Shown here one piece after another: positions 25,636 through 37,100 of a DNA stretch of 64,000 nucleotides. Made by a program: the position numbers and the translations under genes. The notes under the pieces were generated by a model, which was given only the letters and a program-made list of their open reading frames with translations, did not search any database and was not told the DNA's origin. The DNA lies in assembly GCF_009870125.1 (NCBI RefSeq), contig NC_046683.1, forward strand, positions 66,541,869 to 66,605,868, given 5' to 3'. This DNA is from Drosophila pseudoobscura (taxonomy: Eukaryota > Arthropoda > Insecta > Diptera > Drosophilidae). Within the stretch, counting starts at the first letter, position 1. Every line of letters starts with the position of its first letter.

Positions 25636-26316
25636 TCAGCATTCCTCAGTGTGGTAGTCCGGCGACGGCGGCTCCATGACGTCGGCCTTGAGGCCCAGCT
25701 TGAGGCGAAAGGCGTCGCCCCCGTTCAGGTAGTACTTGAAGAGGCGCTGCTCCCGGATGAAGCCGAGGCTCTCGTAGAGGGCCAGGGCCGCCGCGTTCGA
25801 GCACTCCGTCTCGAGGATCACCACGTCGACGTCCTCGTCGACCATCGCCGCGACCGCCTTGCACACCAGCGTCCGGCCGATGTGCTGGTGGCGGTACTCC
25901 GGGTCCACCGCCAGCATGGCTATGTAGCCCTGGAACATCCCCATGTCGTAGGCCTCCACCTTGCCCACGACCACGCCCACGTAGCGCTCCTTGTGGCGTG
26001 CGAAGAAGCACAGCTCCGGCCAGTTGTAGACGAAGTAGCGGTACGTGTAGAGGGTGTACGGCTCGGAGAGGGTCCCGTCGATGAGGCGCTGCAGGTGCGC
26101 CAGCTCCGCTTCGTCGCGGAAGCGCGAGTACCTGATCACCGGCCGCGGGGCAGGCGTGGCAGGCGGGGCGGGAGGGGCCGCGACTCGTTTCCCCTTCGGG
26201 GCAGGCACTGAAGGCGAAGGATCCATCTTTGGGCCGTGCCGCGGAGCAGTCGCTGCCTTCTGTTCGGACAGCGGACTCCCGCCCGGTCCTTCAACGCCGA
26301 TCGGAGCTGGAATCAT
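25636..26316 (-). CDS. Naa30B: NatC-type N-alpha-acetyltransferase catalytic subunit (Naa30B-like)
   Basis: A single-exon reading frame of 226 aa. Residues 1-60 are a Pro/Ala-rich tail. Residues 61-210 form a GNAT fold matching Naa30/Mak3, the catalytic subunit of NatC, which acetylates N-terminal Met followed by a hydrophobic residue. Family landmarks are ELCFFA (101-106), YIAMLAVDPEYR (131-142), VVILETECSNAAALALYE (165-182), GFIREQRLFKYYLNG (185-199) and RLKL (204-207). The acetyl-CoA motif normally reads R-x-x-G-x-G, but here it is R-H-Q-H-I-G (142-147), so the first motif Gly is His. No intron is present, consistent with a retroposed copy; D. melanogaster has Naa30A on X and an autosomal Naa30B (CG32319) in this region. 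The ATG at 26316-26314 directly follows 19 adenines; Met31 is an alternative start. Paralogue assignment is from position and intron loss. Confidence 0.78.
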   Translation of the reverse strand: MIPAPIGVEGPGGSPLSEQKAATAPRHGPKMDPSPSVPAPKGKRVAAPPAPPATPAPRPVIRYSRFRDEAELAHLQRLIDGTLSEPYTLYTYRYFVYNWPELCFFARHKERYVGVVVGKVEAYDMGMFQGYIAMLAVDPEYRHQHIGRTLVCKAVAAMVDEDVDVVILETECSNAAALALYESLGFIREQRLFKYYLNGGDAFRLKLGLKADVMEPPSPDYHTEEC

Positions 26317-29300
26317 TTTTTTTTTTTTTTTTTTTGAGTGATGAGACTTTCCAAAAATTTTGTAAAACAAAATCGGACGTCTCTGAGTTTTTGCCCCGAG
26401 AGAAATGTGAGAATCGTTCCCACAGAAGCGACCTTGAATCCCCGCAGCCCCTTCCCCTCCCGCGCCACAACAAAATCCCAGCAGGTGACAGACGGACGGA
26501 GGGACGGAGGGAGGGACAGCGCACTCGTCGACAGCGTCGTCTTCGTCATCGTTTGGCTGGCTTCTCCTTTAATAGCATTACCCCTGCCTCTGCCCCTGCC
26601 CGTGCCCCCGCCCCTGGTAGTCGTCGGGGCAATTAAGAGGCACGCCTTGCGGCAAGGACAGGGACTGGCTTTCCACACTCCTTTTTCCTTGAGGGATTTT
26701 CGAGCATGTGAAAATTATGGAAAACGTCTGAACGTCTGAATGTCTGAATGTCTGAATCCTTTGTTGTCTGTGACGGAAGCGAGGAGCGAGGAAACTGCCG
26801 GCAAGCACGCACAGGTGTCCTCCGGCCGATCCTTTTGGGGTCCTTTGCATACATGGGGATACGGGGGTGGGTGGGGCTAATTTCGTGTTTCGTGTCCGTC
26901 CATCCGGGAAGAGTGGCCTGCTCCCAGGCGCAGGGGGGCAGCGCCGCCACGAAGCCATGACCTCATGTGCCCACCAGATTAATGGCGAAGGGGCAGGCGA
27001 GTAGTTGAAGGGGGGAAAGGGGGAATGCATGGCAGGCAATTAACCTAAAAGGCCCATAAAGGACACGTAGGTAACCCAATATAGGACTAGGACTAGGACT
27101 AGGACTCAGGCTTTGGTTAGAATCTGATTATCCCTCGGAATATCCGCCGCTTTATTCCCTGCCTCCCTCCCCCCCTCTCTCTTGGCCCGCTTTTTGGTTT
27201 GTTTGTTGTCCTGTTTTGACTTTTGTCCTGGTTTCAGCATTAATTTGTTTGTCCAGAGTACACTCCTGCCCCTCCTGCCCCTCCTCCTCCTCCTGCTCCT
27301 CCTTTTAGTCCTTCTTTCCTTCTTTATAATTAGTCCTGCGACAGTTTCATATTCCGCTGCTTTTCTAAGCATTTGCCGCAGCCGCAGAAGCGGAATTGTA
27401 GCGCCAGGACATAAGGAGCACTTGGAGGAGCCCAGGAGCCGAGGAGCCCACACAGTGGGGCCCAGGCCAGGCCGCCAAGTGTTTAATGAAGCGGTTCAAG
27501 CGCGCAGCACAAAGGGCCGCCGAGAGCCGCCAAGAGCCTCCCACTCTGGGCCAACAAATTTCCATATTTGCCGTCGAGTGAGATAAATGGTCTGGCAGGA
27601 CAGACGGCCCAGGTCCTGGGGCGCGCCACTCCTCTTCTCTGCCTCTCGCCGCCCTCCTTGGCCCTCCTTGGCCCTCTCTTTGTTCTCGTTTTTTGTTGGT
27701 CTGGAGTCCACCTGGAGTGGACTTTTGTGCAGTTTATTAAAAAAGAATTAACTGCAAAAGGCACCCAGAGAGGGGGGGGGGGGGGGGGCGAGGACTCGCA
27801 CTTGTCCCCCGGTCTCTCTGTTTCGCTGCTTCTCGGATTCTCTGGTTTTTTCGGGGTCTCCTTTCTGTCGGCCACGCCAATATTTCAGTTGCTTTTATGA
27901 CAGGTACAAGTGCGCCTTTTTGATAAGCATTCATTCCTGTGGCAGAGAGTCCGAGTCCGAGTCAGAGTCCAAGTCCAAGTCCGACTGCGAATCCCCATGT
28001 CCATGTTGCAGATAGAGCGACGACAACTGTGAGATGCGAGATTCCTCCGACCTCCTCCTCCAGCCTCCAGCCTCCTCCTCCTCCTCCTCCTCCTCCAGGC
28101 TCCTCCTCACCTTCTCAAAACAAAAGGCCCCGTCCTCTTGCAGGTTGATTTCTGCGTCGCGTGGGACGCACTGTCTGTCCGTCCCTCTCTCTGCTCTCTC
28201 ATCCCGCTTGCTCTGCGGTACATGGTCGCGTGCTCCCTCCTCCCATCCTCATTGTTTCTGTGGAATGCCTCACGGATGGACCATCCGCGCGTGTGCGCGC
28301 GTGTGTGTGCCTGAATATGTCAATGTAATGATCTCCTTGTCTCGTTCGTTCATTCGCATCTGTTTGAATTACATAAATATTAACTTGTACTTTTTATAAA
28401 CATGTTTGTTTGCTCACCGCATCGGATGGGGCAGCAGCAGCAGCAGCAGCAGCCCCAGCACCGGAGAGAGTGGGGAGTGGGGAGCGGGGAGCGGGGCCAG
28501 GAGGGGACTCAGAAGCGGACACAGGAATTTCCAGCAATGTTGAATTCCAAACTGCACTCGAAGCCGAAGCCGAAGCCTCGATTGGACGGGACCGGCTATT
28601 GATATGATTTATGTACTCCAGAGCCTGGTATTCGTTCCCCCCCAACCCCCATCCCGATCCCCATCCCCATTCCCATCCCCACTTTAGAAGACGCAGCTTA
28701 GTGGAGTCTTGGCGGTTAATCCAAGTATTAGCCACAGGCCAGAGAAAACTTAGTGGGACTTGAGGCGAAAGAAAAGACACGCTTCTTGATCCATTTATTG
28801 GATCTTTCTTCACTCGAACTTCCACGTGGAATAGATTCCACTCACTCTCTTCCATTCCATTCCACCTTTCCACCCACTCTTTTCCCGCTAAACATCGCTC
28901 TCTTCACCCCTGCCTTCTCTTAGTCTCCAGTCTCTCCACACCCACTCGCTTCCCCCCGAAGCAGCATTTGGTGGTTTGGAGAATTGAGACGCAGCCCACT
29001 CTCTCAGCCCTACCCCTCATTTCAAATGCATTCCACTCCTGGAATACATTCCAGCCACTGCCACAGCGCAGTGGACACTTCTCCACCTCCCACTTAGCAC
29101 TGCTAATCCTCCTCCACCTACCTTTCGTTCTGTTCTGGCGTTGGCAGCATCAAATTATCACATTTCCAACATTAATCAGCGTCAGAGCAGAGCAGAGCAG
29201 CGGCAGCAGCGGCATCTTTTGTCCGAAAGGAAATCGGCGCGTGGACACAGTTGTTGCTTATTTTATTCCATCTTTTGCATTTGTTTTCTCATCACTTTTC

Positions 29301-29660
29301 CTTCCGCCTCCCTATCCGCTTCCTTTCCTTTGCCGTTGCTTATTTCCGTTAGGTGTGACAACGCTGACGAATGACTTAACGGTGAAATGTGTACGTATCC
29401 ACAAATAAAACATAAATTCCATGTCCCTCCGCTGGGATTGGGATTTGTTAACTGCACTGCCGCTGAGGATGCGGGCGAGGGCGAGCGGTGGGGGGTGGGG
29501 GGTGATGTGAAGGAATCACCCTGGACGTAAATGTAGATGTCACAAACACGCAACACAGCAAAACGGAGCCTCGCAAAAAAGCCAAAGTTGTTTTGGAGAA
29601 GGGCGGAAGGGCGCTGTGTGGGTGCGGGCTCCTGTTGGCGACATTGTCGTGGCCCAGGTG
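26317..29660. other. Intergenic DNA upstream of Naa30B
   Basis: I see no gene. It contains the poly-T tract abutting the Naa30B start (26316-26335), a 17-G run (27772-27788), CTCCTC runs and CAG runs (28430-28450). Promoter elements for Naa30B are not recognisable. Confidence 0.6.
27772..27788. repeat. Homopolymer G tract (17 bp)
   Basis: An uninterrupted G run in non-coding DNA. Confidence 0.9.
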
Positions 29661-29664
29661 CGCG

Positions 29665-30258
29665 TGTCAAGAGAAATTGTAGTTTTTTCACTGCTCCCCG
29701 TCAGGATATGTCATAACTCGTGAAATGATAAGGATGGATTGCCATTCTTTATCGTTAAATGCGCGAAAACCCGAAAGAAACGACCACGCGATACGCACTG
29801 CGACTTTTCCATTTGCTGGCAGAACACGAACTCTCCAACAATGTCGCCTGATCGTGGAGACGTTTGGACAACAGGAATTGTTGTTTTGTCACTGTTCCCC
29901 CGAAGGAATGTGCTTTCTTTTGCCATTCCTTATCTTTAAATACGCAAAAAAACAAAATCAAATGCCGCGACGCGATGTGCACTGCGATTTTCTCACTCCA
30001 CCGATCGTGGAGACTTGTAGACAATATTCAATATTGTAGGCGGCTGCTCCTGGAGGCACACAGGGGACGTGTCGGGAGATATTGTTGTTTTTTCACTGCT
30101 GCCCGACAGGCTGTCACATCCCGTTAAATTATATGACTAAATTGCCGTTCTTTACCGGTTAATACGCGAAAACACAACAAAAAAACTGCGACGCGAAACG
30201 CACTGCGACTTTTCCGACGAACACGAACTCTCCAAAAATGGCCGCTGATCGTGGAGAC
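29665..30258. repeat. Three-copy diverged tandem repeat, about 150-200 bp unit
   Basis: Copies span roughly 29665-29861, 29862-30014 and 30066-30258. Each holds, in order, a TTTT(T)CACTG block, a CATTC/CGTTC-TTTA block followed by CGCGAAAAC or its variant, a GCACTGCGA.TTT block, and ends in the identical GATCGTGGAGAC. Copies 1 and 3 also share GAACACGAACTCTCCAA. No coding frame is conserved. Not a family I recognise. Confidence 0.8.
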
Positions 30259-30544
30259 TAGTGACAAGTGTCACCACACCTCGAACTTAGGTGTAACCAC
30301 ACCTTAAGCTCCTGTGCGAAGGCGCGCCATTCAAATTCAAATTCAAATTGAATTGATCAAACCAAATAATTCTCGACTTTATTCAATTTATTTACAAAGT
30401 ACAACAAACATTGTAAATACAAAATGTGGTGTATATTTGATGCAAAATCGATTGATCCATAAAAGCTGGCTGGCAGTGACGATATTAAATGCACGGCGGC
30501 TATATGAAATTGAAACCGATCCAATCCAATCATAATATATTTTC

Positions 30545-31187
30545 TCTTTTATTTTGAGGTAGGAATTGTCATCATCTCAATGTGTGTGGTGTGTGTGTTT
30601 TAAGGCCCGTTCGAATTTCGATTAATTAGTGCATTGCCAATATCGGTTTCCATATAGCGCATAAAGCAATATATATATTTATTTTTTGTATTTTTTTTCT
30701 TTCAGCTTAAATTGTTTATCCCTAGAAAGTCTTGCATTTATATATATGTGTGTATATATATCGAATTCCTTGAGCATTATGTTACACCTAATCAGTTCGA
30801 TTTGTTGTAAATATCTCTAATTCAATGATCTCTGATGATACTCTTTGCATCGGTGCTTTGTACTTAACTACCGAAAACAGAACAAAATATATAATGGATT
30901 AAACGACACACGATTTGTCCCCTAGATATATGTCGATATAGAATAGTGCTCGATATACCTGCCTGATTGTACAGATACGCACATTACAAAACAATGAAAT
31001 TGGAAAACTAGAAACTAGAAACTAGAAAACTGCAAACTTAATCGTCTTCCGAAAAAACAATAAAAACTTCAACGGAACGGAACGAAAATGAACATAAACG
31101 ATCCGAAAATGTAACCGAATACAAAAAAAAACAAAGCAGGATACTGCAGGATACAGCAGGAGGGTGTCCAGGATGTCTCTCCTCCTC
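30545..31187 (-). other. stet: Probable stet 3' UTR
   Basis: AT-rich sequence after the stop codon on the minus strand. AATAAA-type signals on that strand occur near 30548 and 30365. The exact end is not determinable by eye. Confidence 0.4.
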
Positions 31188-34100
31188 TCACACCCGAAAG
31201 TCGTTGAAGTACGTCTCCGTGACGCGTACCTTCTCCATGCGCATATTGAACAACGTGAAGCCGTGCAGGATGTTGAAGGCAATGGCGAAGACCACCAGGG
31301 CCGAGTAGGTGCCGAGGGCGATCCACCAGAGGAGGTTCTCGTGCAGCTTCTGCTCGAAGCTCTTCAGCACCAGCAGTCCGATGGTGAGGCCCGCCACGGC
31401 GCCCGCCAGATGGGCCACAAACGAGACGGCGGCCTCCGTGGCGGCATGGTGCTGCTGCACATCCTCGGCGGCGCCACTCGACAGCAGCACATCCTCGCCA
31501 GCATAACGCGCGTAGATGGCGAAACCAAAATCAAACGAAACTGCAAGACGAGACAAGAGATTGTGGTGATTCGCCTTGTGGCTGCTTGGCGCTCTTCGTT
31601 TCTTACCGAAAACTAATATATGCAGCAGCCGTACGACGCCGTAGCGCATCTGGTGATAGTTGAGCAGGACATTCGCCAGGTGGGCGGCCAGCAGAGCGTA
31701 GACACCGCCACTGGCGCCCACCAGCAACACCTCCGGGTCGAAGATGCTGGTGCCCAGCGAGCCGGCCAGCACGCCCGAGAAGTAGATGCAGGCGATCCTC
31801 GTCGAGCCGTGGACCATCTCCAGCGGCAGCCCGAACAGCAGCTGCACGGCCACGTTGAAGCCCAAGTGCAGCCATCCGGCGTGCACCACCATGTAGCAGA
31901 GGAACCGCCAGATCTCGTGCCGCTTGTCCGGTCGGTAGATGAACATCGAGTCGGTGGGTATGGGCCCTCGCGGCGCGGCCTCTCCCGTGACCATCGTGTG
32001 ATACACAAAGAAGCCCAGCTACGGAGAGAATCATTAGAGACGGAGCTTCGGCTCGGCGAGCAGGGGATTAGAGCGTACCTCAACGACTGTCACGAGGATA
32101 ATGAAGAAGGGCGGCGGACAGCAGGTGTACCGATCCGCGTAGTACTTGCGATCCCGCTCCTCGGGGAGTATTTCCATCGCGACGGCATGGACCATCTTTC
32201 TGAAGAGCGGCGGCTCGTTCAGCACCAGCTGAAAGTCGTTCTCAGAGCAGACCTCGCGATCCCGATGATGGACTGCGCATTTGAAGCTGCGCGTACGCTT
32301 GCCGCTCATCTGGAAGAGATCCGGAAAGGTGGAAAGGATGAGAAGAGCGATCCCAGAAAGCTGTGCTCCCCAATTCAACATCAGCCCCGACAGTATATAG
32401 ATATGTATATTTTCTACAATGAATAAGTCTAACTTCAAGAAACTGGTGGCTGTCGTCCAAAGCAATTCGGAGAATACGGCGCGCATCTCGGAGCAGACGA
32501 GTGGCTATGTGGTGTCTGAGAATGGTTCGGACACTGTGATGCAGACCTCCTTCGACAACAGCACGGCGGTTGGGATCGTTAAGCATTTGAATTCGAGTTT
32601 TGTGAAGTTGGCCCAGAGCTCCGTCCGGGACCTTGATCCCACCGACAAGCTGTGCTTCCTCCGGGTGGTAACCCGCAAGTTCGAGTACATGGTGGCCCCC
32701 GAGGACAGTTTTGTCGTAACAGTGGTATTGTAACTGTGAATGCATTGCATTGGAGTGGGACGGCCATAGTCACACACACGCACACACACACACACACGCG
32801 CTCAGGGGAGCCACCTTTGATGCAATGAAATGGGATGGAATGGGATGGACATAGCAGCACGCAGGGGAGAGACTTGCCGATCTTCGGAGGGGACGTAGCA
32901 CTGTTGTTCCTATTCTCCACACTTGATGGAATGCGCTGCGTTGGAGTGAGATAAACACAGTCACACAAGGAAGCACAGCACCACGCACTCTCTCCGCTCG
33001 TTCCGTTGTTGTTGGTTTCTTTTTTGTTTTTGGAGAGCCTGAGGGTCTGGTCTGGGAATCTGCGAGTCTGCGAATCTACGAATCTGCGAGCATAAATCTT
33101 TAACCCCAAAACTAAACGAGCCATAAAATTATGAACACACAACTCTTTGGATTCGCATTTGGCTTACGCGCAGTGTGTGTGACTAGCGCAAAACTAAATA
33201 ATTTTTATTATGTAATTAAGATGTTAACAAAGATGCGAAACGGGCCACGCAATTAAGGCGGCTCATAAAACAACAACAGAAACAAGACGAAAATCTGCAA
33301 AAGGCGGAAAATGTGTATTGTGTTTAATTAAAAGCGAGTGGAACTGCCACGGCGGAGGAGGGGAGGGGCTGAAGAGGAATCCAAATGAAGCCTACACGCA
33401 ATTAAAATGCACGATTACGAAAGGAAAACAAGAAAAAACCGCCACAAATTAAGTTTTCAGAGCCGCAGGGCAAAAAAAAAGTCCGAAGAAAAAAAAAAGA
33501 GAACGCTCACAAAATAGTTACTTCCGCTATGCGGGGTGGGGGCGAGAGAGTGGGTGTGAGAGCGGGCCAGGCCAGTGTCACTACTACTTGTGGTTAATCA
33601 GCGCTAGTCTGCCGGCTTAATGCTAGTAATTATCAAATTTTATTTAATTGATAAATCACCAGCCAAAAAGCAGGAGGGGACGGGGACGGCCGGCATGCGG
33701 CTACCATTTACTCTCCACGTCTGTTTGTCCCGCTTCTACACACGCACACACACACACACGAACACACACAATATTTGCATAGTAAACAGCTAAAGGTGGC
33801 AGCACAGTACACATGTATCGATGTGTGGGTGTGCTTCCAATTACTGGAAATGCATGCTAAACTCTACACGAGCTTCCAGTACCGCACCGCAGCGCAGCGC
33901 AGATCCACTTACGCGGTGAAATCCTAGACCGGCTGGATTTTCTCTGCTTTCTGCTTTCCAATCAATTGGCCATGATGCTTGGCAAATTCAACACAATTTA
34001 TAATTTAATCACAATTAACACTCAACACTTAACTAATAAATTATTGTGTTGAATGAAGGCGTCCCGTCAGACACGACATCGTTCCCGCCGGCGTGCGTAA

Positions 34101-37100
34101 GTTTCTTTTGCTCTCCCTCTCTCTCTTTCTCTTTCTCCCACCATTCTGCCACGTCCACTTGCTGGCTAGTGTTGAGTAACGTTCAATTATTTATAATTTT
34201 TCGCAACAACAAGAAAACAAGCCAAAAAGATCAAATGCTCCGATTTACTTCCGATAAAAATTCTTCGTATTGAATTGTTACAATTGCACAAACAATATGC
34301 CTTACGAATTTGTGTTGTCAACAATGGGAACACCCAGATGCATTGTGGCCAAGTGACAAATGGGGTTTGGTGTTTTTTTTCGGTAAGATCAAGCGATCAA
34401 AACACACACAACATGGGAAAAAGGGCCAAATGGAGGAGGGTTGGGCTGCCGAAAGAATTGCATTACATTATCGTTTGTTTAGTGACTCCTCTCCTCCGTG
34501 TGCACACTGCGCGCCATGGGTTGCCTATGCCGATGCCGATGCCGACTCCGACTCCGACGTGGCACCGAACAGTGTCCTTGCTGCGGCTGATAATGTCATT
34601 ACCTGGGCAGACGCAGACGCAGACCAAGAGCAAATGGAAGCCTGCCTGGTCACCGCATGACGTCACCAGGTACGTGGACGGTGGACTGTGGACGCTGCTC
34701 CATTCACGTTCTGCTCCTTTCCGCAGGGCCTGTGTGTGTTTTCTTTTTTTTTTGGGTCGCGTCGCAAACATAAAGCGACAAATTGACGCAAAACATTTAA
34801 CACACGGGCAGGACAGGACAGGACCAGAACCAGAACCAGGATCCCGGACATGGTCAAACATGGCCCATTGCCTTTTGGTGGAGGAGGAGGAGGGGAGCAA
34901 CGACTACAACGTTGGCGGCGCTCCTCTATGAGGCATGGAAAAATTCTTTTGAATTACGTCCGTTGCAGCAGCAGCAGCACCACCACCACCACCACTACCA
35001 CACACATGTGTGTGTGTGTGTCAGCCCATGGCTATGCGGAAAAAAGGACATCTCCGCCGTCGGCGGTGGTGCCGTGTTGGTGGCCAGGCAGCAGTGGCAG
35101 CGGCAGCGGCAGCAGCGTCGTCGGCCAGCGGTGAGCATTGTATACCACTCTATTATGCATTTCGTACCTCGTTCTGGCTCCGTGTTGACATTTTTATTCC
35201 AAGCAGTTGAGCAATATTTATAAACTGAAGTCGGGCAGGAGCAGGAGCAGCAGCAGCAGCAGCAGCAGCAGGAGGAGGAGGACAAGAGAGGTGTCCCCGC
35301 AAGGACACTGGACAAGTGGCAGTAGAAGTGGGTGGGTGGGATGTCCGCCTGCAGATGCAGCAGCAGATGCAGATGCTGCATACCCATCCATCTGGCTCTT
35401 GAGGGACATTCCTTTGGCAGCTCATAAAATCTTCCATTTGATTAGCATTTGTTTTTCTTGTGCTTTCAGGCCATGGCCAAGAGAGGAGACTGGAGGCTGG
35501 AGGAGCACAAGACTAAGCTCATTTAATGGGAATGGATTTGTTTGTTGTTTGTGGCACAGCACGAGCAAGCAGCCCCGCGCAACCACTGGCCAACGGATCA
35601 TCTAATTGAATGACAATATTATGCCAAGGCCTAATTCAATTTGCATTCCGCTGGAGGGCAGGCAGGCCGCAACGCAACGCAACGCGTCACATCGCATCGC
35701 AGTCCCCCCTTCGAAAGCAGTTGTTTAAATCTTAAACAAACACAGCAATCAGCAATTACAGCAGAACGGATGCACTTGCTGCTGCTGCTGCTTCTGCTAA
35801 GGTGCCTGTGCCTCTGCTGGTGGGTTTTCGTCTAGCCAAATGACTCGGACTGGTACTGGGACTCCTCCCTGGCCCTGTAATTAGTCCTGGGATAAAACGA
35901 GATGAGAAACGAGAGGATGAGGGTGAGGGTGAGGATGAGGACGATACGCCTCGGCTCTGACCTTTGTCGGCCTCGTCGGGGGTCCGGTTATGTCCGCTAA
36001 TTATCACATTTTTACTCATTAAATTCACATTTGCCTTTTTTTTTGGCAGGTTGCTGCCTAATTACAGGGTAATCAGGCTTTCAGCCGCTTTGGCTTTGGC
36101 GCTACCGTTTTTTTGGGGCAGCTAGATGATGATTGATTAGTGGCCATCGCCATCGCCATTGCCATCGCCATCCTTAAACCCTAAGCCCGAAGACGAATCT
36201 ACCTTGCATCTGTGGATTGATGACATCTGCCTCCAAAGTGCAGGACGCGCGCGTGCCAGCGGCAGCAACAAAGGCAACAAAACGAATGGCAAAAAGGAAA
36301 AAGTGCAAACAAGCAGCTGAAAGCCAAAAAGAGCTCTGAAATGGATATGGAAAACAGCGACAGGCGACAAGCGGCAAGCGGCAAGAGGCAGCGGCAGCGG
36401 CAAGCGAGAGGGAAAAAGCAAATCGAAAACTGATTTGGAGCGGAAGTTCGTTTGCACCTTTCCCAGCAACAGCAGTTTCCTGTATTTGCGATGTCAAGAA
36501 CAATAAGAACACGAGGAGACTCCGATCCAAATAAGAGCGAGAGCGAGGGAGAGGGAGTACGAGTACGAGTACGCACTGTCAAGACATTAAGAAATCCATG
36601 AATCAGTGGAAAATGTTCTACTACCTTGACGTTTTGGCCTTTGACGCCGTCTATTGTCTTGAGAATTGGAATGCACAACAGAGGAGAGCAGCGAAAAACA
36701 GCAGCACCGCCCGTTGGCTTTTGTATTGCAAATCAAAAGCTATATGCGACTCCATTCCATACCATACCATATATAGATTAAGGATATGCTTGCCCTGCGT
36801 ATGTGTGTATGCAAAGGAGCAGGCACGGCACGGCACGGCACAGTCCCAAGGAGCAGCTGTCGTCGTCGCTTGCTCGCTCCATCTCCATCGCCGTCTCTGT
36901 ATTTGATTTGCGATTTCTGAGGCAAGCGGAAATGGAATGACACGCGAGGCACTCCAGCAGCAGCAGCAGCAGCACAGCCACTCCTCACATTGTTTGGCAG
37001 CAGCAGATTGGCAAAAATGGAGGCAAAAACCAAACCTAAAAGAGTCCCAAACAGCGGCTTCCTTCCACTTGAGCCATACGCATTGTTTGACTGCTGTTCG

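Noticed and set aside
26316-26335. The poly-T run read as the poly-A tail of a retroposed Naa30B copy
   Set aside because: In gene orientation it lies at the 5' end, not the 3' end, so it is not the tail of this retrocopy.
34275-34931. A 218-aa plus-strand frame in stet intron DNA
   Set aside because: No domain, MPMPMPTPT-type repeats, and no splice-supported structure.
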